A DNA stretch of 64,000 nt from an uncultured Bacteroidales bacterium (GTDB lineage: Bacteria > Bacteroidota > Bacteroidia > Bacteroidales > Paludibacteraceae). Positions 42,473-51,184 of the stretch are shown here, piece by piece (position 1 is the stretch's first letter; every line of letters starts with the position of its first letter). The notes under the pieces were generated by a model, which was given only the letters and a program-made list of their open reading frames with translations, made no database searches and was not told the origin of the DNA. The stretch spans positions 62,001 through 126,000 of the forward strand of contig CACYZT010000001.1 of the NCBI GenBank assembly GCA_902778935.1. The letters run 5' to 3'. Position numbers and translations under genes: made by a program.

Positions 42473-43247
42473 CAGAGAAGAACAACTGAAGGCTTTCGGA
42501 CGACTGTTAGACATCATGGACGACCTGCGGGAGAAATGTCCGTGGGACCGCAAACAGACCTTCGACAGCCTGCGTCAGAACACCATAGAAGAGACCTTCG
42601 AACTGGCGACCGCCATCAGCCGGCACGACATGACGGAGATAAGCAAGGAGTTAGGCGATGTGCTGCTCCATGTCGTCTTCTACGCCAAGATGGGCAGCGA
42701 GACCGGAGAATTCGACATCGCCGATGTATGTAACCGTATTTGCGACAAACTCATCTTCCGTCATCCCCATGTCTATGGCGAAGCAGCCGCGCAGAACGCC
42801 GAGGAAGTCAGCCACCTCTGGGAACAGGTCAAACTCAAAGAGAAAGGCGGCAACAAGACCGTCTTGGGCGGTATCCCCGACAGCCTGCCCAGCCTCGTGA
42901 AAGCGTACCGCATACAGGACAAAGTGGCGAACGTAGGCTTCGACTGGGAGAAGAAAGAGGACGTGTGGGCGAAAGTGAAAGAGGAAATAGCCGAGTTCGA
43001 ACAGGAATTGAGAACAGAAGACGGCGGCAACAAAGATGCCGAGTTCGGAGATCTGCTCTTCGCTATGATTAATGTTGCACGGCTGTACAAAATCAAGCCG
43101 GACAACGCACTCGAGCAGACGAACCTGAAGTTCATCCGACGATTCAACTATATCGAAGCCAAAGCCAAAGAGCAAGGCAAAGAACTCAAAGACATGAGCC
43201 TGGACGAGATGGAAGCACTCTGGCAGGAAGCGAAAAAGAGTGAATGA
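42465..43247 (+). CDS. mazG: Nucleoside triphosphate pyrophosphohydrolase MazG
   Basis: A 260-residue housecleaning NTP pyrophosphatase with two MazG domains. The first has CPWDRKQTFDSLR (25-37), EETFE and KELGDVLLHVVFYAK (ExxxD/ExxD metal motifs); the second has KEEIAEFEQEL near 178 and EFGDLLFAMINVARL near 200. Length is standard. Its stop codon lies in a short GAGTGAAT-type repeat next to a bidirectional hairpin shared with the convergent tRNA. Confidence 0.95.
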   Translation: MSNREEQLKAFGRLLDIMDDLREKCPWDRKQTFDSLRQNTIEETFELATAISRHDMTEISKELGDVLLHVVFYAKMGSETGEFDIADVCNRICDKLIFRHPHVYGEAAAQNAEEVSHLWEQVKLKEKGGNKTVLGGIPDSLPSLVKAYRIQDKVANVGFDWEKKEDVWAKVKEEIAEFEQELRTEDGGNKDAEFGDLLFAMINVARLYKIKPDNALEQTNLKFIRRFNYIEAKAKEQGKELKDMSLDEMEALWQEAKKSE

Positions 43248-43260
43248 GTGAGTGAATGAA
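43238..43260 (+). repeat. GAGTGAAT-type repeat at the mazG stop
   Basis: GAGTGAATGAGTGAGTGAAT and GAA: four- and eight-base units that include the mazG TGA. Confidence 0.6.
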
Positions 43261-43262
43261 AA

Positions 43263-43285
43263 AACGGACCCGAAAAAGGTCCGTT
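43263..43285 (-). terminator. Terminator of tRNA-Leu, possibly bidirectional
   Basis: Perfect eight-base stem AACGGACC / GGTCCGTT with seven-base loop. On the minus strand it starts two bases after the tRNA and is followed by TTTT; it also lies 15 bases after mazG on the plus strand. Confidence 0.85.
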
Positions 43286-43286
43286 G

Positions 43287-43368
43287 TGCGGCATAAAAGA
43301 CTCGAACTTTCACTCCTCGCGGAACCAGATCCTAAGTCTGGCGCGTCTACCAATTCCGCCAATGCCGC
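43287..43368 (-). tRNA. tRNA-Leu (anticodon TAG)
   Basis: 82 nt on the minus strand. Acceptor GCGGCAT pairs with ATGCCGC, discriminator A; D-loop with GGTAGAC; anticodon stem CCAGA/TCTGG around loop CTTAGGA, giving TAG, which reads CUN leucine codons; a long variable arm typical of leucine tRNAs; T-loop TTCGAGT. The CCA end is not encoded. A promoter lies 23 bases upstream. Confidence 0.95.
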
Positions 43369-43390
43369 TCGCTTACATCGAAATGGGCTG

Positions 43391-43422
43391 CAAAATTACT
43401 GCTTTTTTTTGAATTATGCAAG
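43391..43422 (-). promoter_or_regulatory. Promoter of tRNA-Leu
   Basis: Minus strand: CTTG (43422-43419), 20-base spacer beginning CATAATTC, TAATTTTG (43398-43391). It overlaps the first codons of the divergent M16 protease gene. Confidence 0.8.
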
Positions 43423-44675
43423 AAAATACGCAAACTTTTTATCATATTTTGCCTAATGGCGTCAAAATTGTGCATCAATGGACGCCTTCTCCCGTCGCGT
43501 ACGTGGGTGTGATGGTCGGTGCCGGTACGCGCCACGAACAGCCTGAAGAGAACGGAATGGCGCACTATATCGAACATTGCGTATTCAAAGGTACCGCGCA
43601 CCATTCGGCACGGCAAATCATTCACGCCATCGAAGGCATAGGCGGCGAGATAAACGCCTATACGACGAAGGAAGAGACCACGTTCTATGCCGCTATCCTC
43701 GCTGAACATGTGCAACTGACGCTCCATCTGATTGCAGAGATGCTCCTTGAACCGGTTTTCAAAAAAGAGGAAACGGACAAAGAGCGGATGGTCATCATGG
43801 ACGAGATAGAGAGCTATAACGACAGCCCGAGCGAACTGATTTACGACGACTTCGAGAGCCTCGTTTTCGCCGGCAGCAGTCTCGCCCTGCCTATATTAGG
43901 CACAAAAAAGACACTCCGTCATCTCTCCGCCAAGCCCGACTATGCCAAACAATGGATGCAACAGCACTATACTCCCGACCGAATGGTCGTTTTCTGCCAG
44001 GGCAACGTCAAACCGGAGAAGATCTTCCGCCTCGCCGAACGCGAATTCGGACATCTTCAACCCCGTTTATCTAACGGGAACGATTCGAGAACGATACGAG
44101 AATGGATCGAGAATGACACGGAAACGACACGGTCTGCCCACTTCAAAAAACACACGCATCAGGTGCATGCGATGGTAGGCGGTCGGGCTTATCCCTTAGG
44201 CCATGACAAACAGTTAGCTACCTTTCTGCTCAATAATATCCTTGGCGGCGGTAGTCTGAACAGCCGTCTCAATCTCAGTCTGCGTGAGGCACGCGGACTG
44301 GTCTATACGGTGGAGTCCACCTATACGCCGCTCAGCGACACCGGTTACTGGTGCATCTACTGGGCTTGCGACCCCGAAGACTACAACCACAGTCTGGGAC
44401 TGGTGCACAACGAACTCGCCAAGCTGAGCGAACAACCGCTCTCGGAGAGCGCACTCAAGCACGCACTCGTGCAGTTACGCGGGCAAATGGCCATCTCGGC
44501 GCAGAACCGCGAGAACAGCGCGCTGGCTATGGCGAAGTCGATGCTCTACCACGGTTGCGCTCCGCTCTGGGAAGAGACATTCGCCAAAATAGCAGAAACG
44601 TCATCAAAGACGCTACTCGAAGTGGCAAAAGAACTTTTTTGCACCGAAAATCGTTACATTTTGACGTACGAATAG
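43416..44675 (+). CDS. M16-family zinc metalloprotease
   Basis: A 419-residue pitrilysin-family peptidase without signal peptide. The inverted zinc motif HxxEH is in MAHYIEHCVFKGT near residue 49 and the distal Glu in TTKEETTFYA region near 80, so it should be active; the C-terminal half has the conserved LNNILGGGSLNSRLNLSLRE near 272. Such single-chain enzymes of about 410-420 residues act as dimers on peptides. Residues 221-239 (GNDSRTIREWIENDTETTR) come from an 11-base tandem array between the two halves. Its start codon overlaps the promoter of the divergent tRNA. Confidence 0.92.
   Translation: MQENTQTFYHILPNGVKIVHQWTPSPVAYVGVMVGAGTRHEQPEENGMAHYIEHCVFKGTAHHSARQIIHAIEGIGGEINAYTTKEETTFYAAILAEHVQLTLHLIAEMLLEPVFKKEETDKERMVIMDEIESYNDSPSELIYDDFESLVFAGSSLALPILGTKKTLRHLSAKPDYAKQWMQQHYTPDRMVVFCQGNVKPEKIFRLAEREFGHLQPRLSNGNDSRTIREWIENDTETTRSAHFKKHTHQVHAMVGGRAYPLGHDKQLATFLLNNILGGGSLNSRLNLSLREARGLVYTVESTYTPLSDTGYWCIYWACDPEDYNHSLGLVHNELAKLSEQPLSESALKHALVQLRGQMAISAQNRENSALAMAKSMLYHGCAPLWEETFAKIAETSSKTLLEVAKELFCTENRYILTYE
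44076..44130 (+). repeat. 11-base tandem repeat array inside the M16 gene, five units
   Basis: Units GGGAACGATTC, GAGAACGATAC, GAGAATGGATC, GAGAATGACAC, GGAAACGACAC with no gaps (55 bases). In frame through the inter-domain linker. Confidence 0.9.
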
Positions 44676-44713
44676 GGCAAAAAGTAAATTTTTGCACTTT
44701 TTTCTTAAAAAAA

Positions 44714-44745
44714 TTTGGTCATGTGGAAAAATTGTATTATCTTTG
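44714..44745 (+). promoter_or_regulatory. Promoter of the susCD locus
   Basis: TTTG (44714-44717), 20-base spacer, TATCTTTG (44738-44745). Unlike the other promoters, the bases after TTTG are not the CATATAT-like block. About 100 bases of untranslated leader follow. Confidence 0.8.
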
Positions 44746-44851
44746 CACGATTTTTCGTTTGTGCGCGTATGCGTATTCCCTATTTTATATACGTACGGGC
44801 GTAAACGGAGAAACGGAGACGAAGATAATTAACAACAAATAGTAACAAACA

Positions 44852-47800
44852 ATGAAGAAGATTTTTACACTTGCGCTACTGGCTATGTTGAGCGTCGGAT
44901 TGTACGCAGACATGAAGGTTAGCGGTGTGGTAGTCTATGAGAACGGAGAGCCCGTTATCGGCGCCAGCGTTCAGGCTCAGGGCACCACACAAGGTACGAT
45001 CTCGGATTACGATGGTAAATTCGAGATGGAGGTACCGGAGTCTGTGAAGACTTTGGTTATCAGTTATGTGGGTATGAAGACCGTAGAGGTCAATGCCGGA
45101 GAGAACTTACGAATTGTGATGTCCGACGACACGAAGTTGATTCAGGAAGTCGTTGTGACCGGTTACGGTACCGTTGCCAAGGGCGCGTACGCCGGTTCGG
45201 CGCAGGCTGTCAAGGCTGAGGACATCGAGAAGAAGAACCCGTCCGATGTGACGAAAGCCCTCGCCGGTGAGGTTGCCGGTGTTCAGGTCGTTAACTCCAG
45301 CGGTCAGCCGGGTACCGTTTCGTCCATCCGTATCCGTGGTATCGGTTCGATCTCCGCAAGCAGCGCTCCGCTGTACGTAGTAGATGGTATCGCGCTCGAT
45401 GCAGCGTCTATCAGCTCCATCGACCCGGGAGATATAGCCAGCACTACTATTCTGAAGGATGCCACCGCTACCTCTCTGTACGGTAGTCGTGGTGCGAACG
45501 GTGTTGTGCTCATCACCACCAAGAAAGGTAGCTCGAACGGTGACGAAGCCAAGATAGAAGTGGATGTCAAAGGCGGTGCGAACATGCGTTTGCTGCCGAT
45601 GTACGATGTAATTGACTCTCCTGAGGATTATATCGTTACCTGCTGGCAGAGCTTGTACAACCAGAGCCACCACGTGAACGGCAGCGGGGTGTCGGCCGCA
45701 GAGAAATACGCGAACACCAACTTGTATGGTTCGAACGGTATTCCGACCATCTATAACCTCTGGGACAAGGCAGGTAACCTGCTCGTAGTGCCGGAGACGA
45801 ACGGAAAGGTCGATCCGCACTTCAACTACAACAGTGCTCACCGTTTGGCGCAGTTCCAGAACATGGACAGCTGGTACAATGCCCTGTTCCGTAACGGAGC
45901 CAAGTTCGAAGCCACCGCAAAAATCAGCGGCGGTAACGAGAAACTGAACTACTACACCAGTTTCGGTTACCTCAAGGACGAGGGTTACTACGCTAAATCC
46001 GATTTCCAGCGTTTCAACACCCGTGCGAACGTGAACTACCAGGCTAAGAAATGGCTGAAGGGCGGTTTGAATATCCAGTATTCGTACGCCGAGATGAACG
46101 ACCCGGTTCAGAGTAGCGCAGCCAACGACGGTTTCGCATTCGTGAACCAGATTCCGGCTATCTATCCGGTTTATGTATATGACCCCGTAACAGGTCAGGT
46201 TCGTATGGACCCCGCTACCGGTCGTAAGATGTATGACTACGGAGACAACGGAAACGAGAACATCAGCGAAGAAGGTGGTCGTCCCTACTCCTTTGGTATC
46301 AACCCTGCGGGTTCGCTCGAGTGGGACAAGAGCCGCTCGAGAATGCACCAGACCGTGGCTAACGCTTTCCTGGAGTTCAAGCTCTACGAAGGACTGAAGT
46401 TCACTGTGAATGCCGGTGTACAATACCTCAACCAGCGTCACAACGGCCTGACCAACAAGTACTACGGCGACGCAGCCGGTATCGGTCGTGTCAGCAACAC
46501 GCAGTTCAACCACCTCGCCTTCACGAGCAACCAGTTGTTGGAGTACACCAAGACCTTTGGCGAGCACATGGTTCGCGTCATGGCCGGTCACGAGATCACG
46601 TACTATACCTATAACATGCAGTACGGTTTTAAGAAGAATATCGTAGAGGACGATGCGAACGAGCTGAGCAACGCCGTTTCGATGGACGCTGTGGAGGGTT
46701 ACGCACGTACCAGCACGCTTGAGTCTGCCCTGGCTACCGCTACCTACGAGTATGACAACCGCTACTTGATTACCGCTAACTACCGTGCCGATGGTTCGAG
46801 TAAGTTCGCTAAGGGTCATCGCTGGGGTCATTTCGGTTCGGTAGGTGCAGCTTGGAACTTCACCAACGAGCATTTCTTCGAGGGAACCGAGGCCGCAGAC
46901 TGGCTCAAGAATGGTAAACTCCGTCTGAGCTGGGGTGTGCTCGGTAACCAGGAAATCGGCGATATGCTCTTCTCCGACAAGTACAACGTAGAGAATGTAG
47001 ATGGCAACAAAGGTTATGTATGGGGTTACAAAGGTAATCCGGAACTGACATGGGAGCGCACGAGTACGATTGACCTCGGTCTCGAGTTCTCTATCAGCAA
47101 GTACCTCGATGTAGAAATCGACTACTTCTACAAAGAAACCGACAACATGCTCTTCCCGCGCTATGTCGCTCCTTCGTTGGGTTACGGCGGTTACTACGTA
47201 AACGACGCTGCGATGTGGAACCAGGGTCTCGAGTTTGACTTCAAGGCACACGCCATCGACCTGCGTAATATCAAATTGGACGTACGTCTCAACGGCGGTT
47301 TCTACCGCAACCAAATGCTCCAGATGCCTATCGACGGCTATGACGAGAACGGTAACCCCGAGCGCATGGTTATGTCCGGTGGTATGGCGGTAGGTCACTC
47401 CACAGCAGACTGGTATATGACGCACTACGAGGGTGTGAACGACCAGGGTCAAGCGATGTACACCGCTTACTATGATGCTTCGAAGGGTGGTTTCGGTCAC
47501 AACTCGGCTGAGCTGATTAACGATGGTCAGAAAGGCGACAACTATATCGGTTCCGTATATGAGTACAAGCTCAAGCACCCGAATGCCGACATCCAAACGG
47601 TTGCTGTTACGGGCGAAGAATACACCTACGCCGGTAGCAACTATGTAGGCAAGAGCTATATGCCGGACCTCGACGGCGGTTTTGGTATCGACTTTGAGGC
47701 ATACGGCGTTACGCTGAGCGTAAGCTGCAGTTATCGTATCGGCGGTTACGGCTACGATAAAATGTACGCACTGCTCATGCACAGCGACAAAATCGGTAGT

Positions 47801-48151
47801 ATGAACTGGCACAAGGATATCAAGAACGCATGGACGGAGACGAACAAGAACACCAATATCCCTCGTTTGTCCAACGGTGCTGACCAGTACGCTAACGCTT
47901 CTTCGGACCGCTTCCTGACCAGCAACAGCTTCTTGAGCTTGAACAATATTAACTTGGGTTACAAATTCCCGAAGAAATGGATTGAGAAGATTAAACTGAA
48001 CCAGCTGCAAATCTGGGTAGCAGCGGACAACCTGTGCATCGCATCCGCTCGCCGCGGCTACAACCCGATGATGTCTTCCAGCGGTAGCAACAGTTATAAC
48101 GACTACAGCCCGCTGTCCACCGTCATGGGAGGTATTAAAGTTCATTTCTAA
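44852..48151 (+). CDS. SusC/RagA-family TonB-linked receptor
   Basis: A 1099-residue outer-membrane importer. Signal peptide (1-19), carboxypeptidase-regulatory-like domain (about 22-95), TonB box region and plug (about 100-225, QEVVVTGYGTVAKGAYAGS, LYVVDGIALD, ATSLYGSRGANGVVLITTK), then the barrel, ending GGIKVHF. It takes up large ligands with its SusD lid encoded 19 bases downstream. No ECF sigma or hybrid sensor regulator lies beside it. Because the locus continues with an M6 protease rather than glycosidases, the ligand is more likely peptide than glycan; that is inference. Confidence 0.95.
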   Translation: MKKIFTLALLAMLSVGLYADMKVSGVVVYENGEPVIGASVQAQGTTQGTISDYDGKFEMEVPESVKTLVISYVGMKTVEVNAGENLRIVMSDDTKLIQEVVVTGYGTVAKGAYAGSAQAVKAEDIEKKNPSDVTKALAGEVAGVQVVNSSGQPGTVSSIRIRGIGSISASSAPLYVVDGIALDAASISSIDPGDIASTTILKDATATSLYGSRGANGVVLITTKKGSSNGDEAKIEVDVKGGANMRLLPMYDVIDSPEDYIVTCWQSLYNQSHHVNGSGVSAAEKYANTNLYGSNGIPTIYNLWDKAGNLLVVPETNGKVDPHFNYNSAHRLAQFQNMDSWYNALFRNGAKFEATAKISGGNEKLNYYTSFGYLKDEGYYAKSDFQRFNTRANVNYQAKKWLKGGLNIQYSYAEMNDPVQSSAANDGFAFVNQIPAIYPVYVYDPVTGQVRMDPATGRKMYDYGDNGNENISEEGGRPYSFGINPAGSLEWDKSRSRMHQTVANAFLEFKLYEGLKFTVNAGVQYLNQRHNGLTNKYYGDAAGIGRVSNTQFNHLAFTSNQLLEYTKTFGEHMVRVMAGHEITYYTYNMQYGFKKNIVEDDANELSNAVSMDAVEGYARTSTLESALATATYEYDNRYLITANYRADGSSKFAKGHRWGHFGSVGAAWNFTNEHFFEGTEAADWLKNGKLRLSWGVLGNQEIGDMLFSDKYNVENVDGNKGYVWGYKGNPELTWERTSTIDLGLEFSISKYLDVEIDYFYKETDNMLFPRYVAPSLGYGGYYVNDAAMWNQGLEFDFKAHAIDLRNIKLDVRLNGGFYRNQMLQMPIDGYDENGNPERMVMSGGMAVGHSTADWYMTHYEGVNDQGQAMYTAYYDASKGGFGHNSAELINDGQKGDNYIGSVYEYKLKHPNADIQTVAVTGEEYTYAGSNYVGKSYMPDLDGGFGIDFEAYGVTLSVSCSYRIGGYGYDKMYALLMHSDKIGSMNWHKDIKNAWTETNKNTNIPRLSNGADQYANASSDRFLTSNSFLSLNNINLGYKFPKKWIEKIKLNQLQIWVAADNLCIASARRGYNPMMSSSGSNSYNDYSPLSTVMGGIKVHF

Positions 48152-48170
48152 ACCATAGGAGATTACGACA

Positions 48171-49814
48171 ATGAAAAATGTAAAATATTTATTTGCAACC
48201 GTTATATTGGGTTTGGGCCTCAGCTCTTGTGGTGACAGCTTCTTAACCCAGTATCCTGAAGGAGGTGTGCTCCTTGAGGAGCAATACCAGAAACTGCCTG
48301 ACAAACTGCAGGGTGCTCTATTGGGTATCTATTCCCAGCTCTACGCTTTTGGAGGAGACCACGATACCTTCGGTCAGCGCTCCATCGATATGTACACCGA
48401 TATCCAATCGGGTGACATGGCGATGAAAAAGAGCAACTACGGCTGGTTTGAACCCTACGAGCGTGGTAACTTCTATTCGTACTGCCGTGGTTATCTGTGG
48501 TCGTACTATTACGACATCATCAACCTCGCCAACCTGTGCGACAAAGCCCTCATTTTGGATGTGGACAGCGCAGGCGTATCGATGGATAAGAAGGTATTGA
48601 GCATCATGAGTGAAGGTGCTGTTCCTGACGACAAAACAGCGTTGAACGGATACTGCTACGGTCAGGCGCTCGCTATTCGCGGATGGGCATACGCCGGCTT
48701 GCTGAACTATTACTGCGAAGCCCGCGATGCAGAAACCGTTGACTTCGATGTGGAGGCTCTGCCTATCTATGTAGGTAAGGACATCATCGCCGATACCTTA
48801 GGTGCACCGCTCTCCACTGTAGGCGAGGTTTATGACCGCGTGTACGAGGATTTGTCCGAAGCAATCGATTTGCTCGATTACTACAGCACATTCGTTTCGC
48901 GTAACTCCAAGCTGGAGATTGACGCCGACGTGGCTCGTCTGATTTTGGCTTATGCGATGCTGAACCACGGTGACCGCAGTTATATCGTAGCCGACGGCAA
49001 GAACTGCTACCAGATTGCTCTGGAGCAAGCGCAAACAGTAATCGCAAACGGCAACTACACCCTTATGACCAAAAGCGAGCTGTACGCAACCGGTTTCTCC
49101 GATGTCAGCGCACACAACTGGATGTGGGGTGAGGACGTGACGATTGAGAATACTACAGGATTGGCTTCGTTCTTCGGTCAAGTGGATATCCACACCTACA
49201 GTTACGCCGCTGCCGGCGATATCAAAGGTATCGACAGCTATCTGTATGACCAGATTGCGGCTACCGGTTGGGATGCACGCTTAGGATGGTTCCGATCGGG
49301 TAGCGAGAAATTCCCCTATTGTCCGGATGGTAAGTTCTATTGCCCGAAGACCAAAGACGTCACCGCGCTGAGCAAAGTGGACCGTAACTGGCTGTGCGAT
49401 AACGTGTTCATGCGCGTCGAGCTGGCTTATCTGATTGCCGCAGAAGCTGCGTTCAGCAATAACGACAACGCCACCGCTATCAGCTATCTGGATGACCTCT
49501 GCTCCGAGCGTATTCTGGACGGAAAGGACACCGAGTACGACACATGGAAAGCCGGCCTCGCCACGAATGATGACGTGAAGAATGCGATTATCTACAACTG
49601 GCGTGTGGAGATGTGGGGCGAAGGTTACTCCATGCAGTTACTCCGCCGTCTGGAGAAAAAACGTGTGCTGGGTAAGAACCACCTGAGCCGCTCGGACAAA
49701 GAGCTGGACGTAACCGGCAATGAAGCCGAGTTGTACCAGTGCCAGATTCCGACATCGGAGGTTCGCTACAACCCGAATATCGGTCGTTCTACCACCGAGT
49801 TAACCAACAAGTAA
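48171..49814 (+). CDS. SusD/RagB-family lipoprotein
   Basis: A 547-residue surface lipoprotein: signal peptide ending SSCGDSFL (lipidated Cys at about residue 20), SusD N-terminal TPR-like region (about 90-330) and C-terminal RagB/SusD domain with YLIAAEAAFSNND and NWRVEMWGEGYSMQLLRRLEK, the family's conserved ending region. It forms the lid of the SusC channel upstream and helps bind the nutrient. Confidence 0.93.
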   Translation: MKNVKYLFATVILGLGLSSCGDSFLTQYPEGGVLLEEQYQKLPDKLQGALLGIYSQLYAFGGDHDTFGQRSIDMYTDIQSGDMAMKKSNYGWFEPYERGNFYSYCRGYLWSYYYDIINLANLCDKALILDVDSAGVSMDKKVLSIMSEGAVPDDKTALNGYCYGQALAIRGWAYAGLLNYYCEARDAETVDFDVEALPIYVGKDIIADTLGAPLSTVGEVYDRVYEDLSEAIDLLDYYSTFVSRNSKLEIDADVARLILAYAMLNHGDRSYIVADGKNCYQIALEQAQTVIANGNYTLMTKSELYATGFSDVSAHNWMWGEDVTIENTTGLASFFGQVDIHTYSYAAAGDIKGIDSYLYDQIAATGWDARLGWFRSGSEKFPYCPDGKFYCPKTKDVTALSKVDRNWLCDNVFMRVELAYLIAAEAAFSNNDNATAISYLDDLCSERILDGKDTEYDTWKAGLATNDDVKNAIIYNWRVEMWGEGYSMQLLRRLEKKRVLGKNHLSRSDKELDVTGNEAELYQCQIPTSEVRYNPNIGRSTTELTNK

Positions 49815-49854
49815 TCTATGTCTGTTTATCAACAAATAATTAAATAAAGTAATT

Positions 49855-51042
49855 ATGAAAAAGTATTTGATTGTATTGGCAGCTGCCGTAATAGCTTTGG
49901 CGAGCTGCAACAAAAAGGAAGATACGTACACGAGTATCTCCTTCAAGGAAGCTAACCGTACTCTGACCATTGGTGAGCAGGTACAGTTTAACGTGCTGTG
50001 GGAACCGGCTACTTTGGCTGAGCCGGCTTGTACATGGGAGTCGAGCGACACCACCGTACTTCAGGTGGACGCTAACGGTATCGTATCCGCTGTTTATCTG
50101 GGCGAAGCTAACATCATCGCTACGTACAAAGACCTGAAAGCTGTTTGCCACGTGACGGTTGAGCAGTACGAGCAGTCTTGGGCTCCGAGTGCTACTATCT
50201 ACTATTTCCCGAGCACCAAATCGGAGGCACCGATCAGCGACTCTATTTACATCATGACCGGTGGAAGCGGTGCTGAGTACGAGTGCCAAATGTACACCGT
50301 TACTATTCTCGGTCTGAACTCGCTCGAGTTTGACGGTGGTGTAGGTAAAGGTGACTGTATTTTTGCTACCATCTCTGCACTGTTCATCACGAAAGCTCCG
50401 GCAGGTAAGGAGAGTTTGGTTGGTCAAGTTTGGGACATCGGTCTGAATATCGTTCCCGATTCTGCTACCTTCAAGACTAAAGACATGAGTGCGTTTGCCG
50501 GTCAGATAGATCCGGCTATCATCGGTCCTGCTTATCAGACTGTTCTGGAAGCACTTGATGCAGAGGAAGAGCCGGATCTCGATACTTTCCACGAGGATTA
50601 CGCACAGGGTGTATCGGGTGCAGCTATCGTTAGCGCAGAGTGCAGCGAGACCAGCGCATCGTGGTCTTCTCTCTACAGCGGTATCGTTACCCAAGGTCAC
50701 ATCTACCTCAATTATGATGCTACGACAGAAGAGTACGTACCGGAGTACGATCTGTACCTCCAGTGGTGCTATGGCTACGTTCCTAACTTAGGTTACACCG
50801 GTCTTGCAACCAATCTCCAAACCGCAGAGTCTTGGAGCGAGGTTCTGGTTCAGCCGTTCGAGCTTGACCTCTCGACTGTATGGCGTTATCAGACCGGTCA
50901 GAAGGGTACTCCGCTGCTCCAGGAGGGCATCGCACCGAGACGCGCTCCGCGTATCAACAATGCTCTGAAGATGCCGGCACAGGAGATCAAACCGCTGATC
51001 ATCTGCAAAGACAGACCGGCACCGGTTGCTAATAACAAGTAA
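49855..51042 (+). CDS. Ig-like (BIG2) surface lipoprotein
   Basis: A 395-residue lipoprotein with signal ASC at residues 17-19. Residues about 25-105 form a bacterial Ig-like group 2 domain (LTIGEQVQFNV, TWESSDTTVLQVDANGIVSA). The remaining part is unrecognised and ends in a basic, Pro-rich tail. By position after SusD it is probably the extra surface ligand-binding protein (SusE/F-like role) of the uptake system. A strong terminator follows 23 bases after the stop, closing the susCD transcript. Confidence 0.8.
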   Translation: MKKYLIVLAAAVIALASCNKKEDTYTSISFKEANRTLTIGEQVQFNVLWEPATLAEPACTWESSDTTVLQVDANGIVSAVYLGEANIIATYKDLKAVCHVTVEQYEQSWAPSATIYYFPSTKSEAPISDSIYIMTGGSGAEYECQMYTVTILGLNSLEFDGGVGKGDCIFATISALFITKAPAGKESLVGQVWDIGLNIVPDSATFKTKDMSAFAGQIDPAIIGPAYQTVLEALDAEEEPDLDTFHEDYAQGVSGAAIVSAECSETSASWSSLYSGIVTQGHIYLNYDATTEEYVPEYDLYLQWCYGYVPNLGYTGLATNLQTAESWSEVLVQPFELDLSTVWRYQTGQKGTPLLQEGIAPRRAPRINNALKMPAQEIKPLIICKDRPAPVANNK

Positions 51043-51065
51043 TCGTTATCCTGTTTTATTCATCC

Positions 51066-51093
51066 AATCAGGCGGCCGTTTGGTCGCCTGATT
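51066..51093 (+). terminator. Terminator of the susCD transcript
   Basis: AATCAGGCGGCC pairs with GGTCGCCTGATT (one G-U pair) around loop GTTT, followed by TGTTATA. Confidence 0.8.
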
Positions 51094-51125
51094 TGTTATA
51101 TGCCGGACAAAAAAATCACCGAAAA

Positions 51126-51157
51126 TTTGCATATATCAAAAAAAAGCAGTAAATTTG
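51126..51157 (+). promoter_or_regulatory. Promoter of the M6 protease gene
   Basis: TTTG (51126-51129), 20-base spacer beginning CATATATC, TAAATTTG (51150-51157), 27 bases before the ATG. Confidence 0.85.
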
Positions 51158-51184
51158 CAGCCTAAATTGGAAAAATCTGCATAT

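Noticed and set aside
45107..48304. A 1065-codon open frame on the minus strand opposite SusC
   Set aside because: It mirrors the SusC gene, has no signal or domain, and results from codon bias of the real gene. Similar antisense frames over dnaE, the TamB fusion, the antiporter and the TonB receptor were dropped for the same reason.
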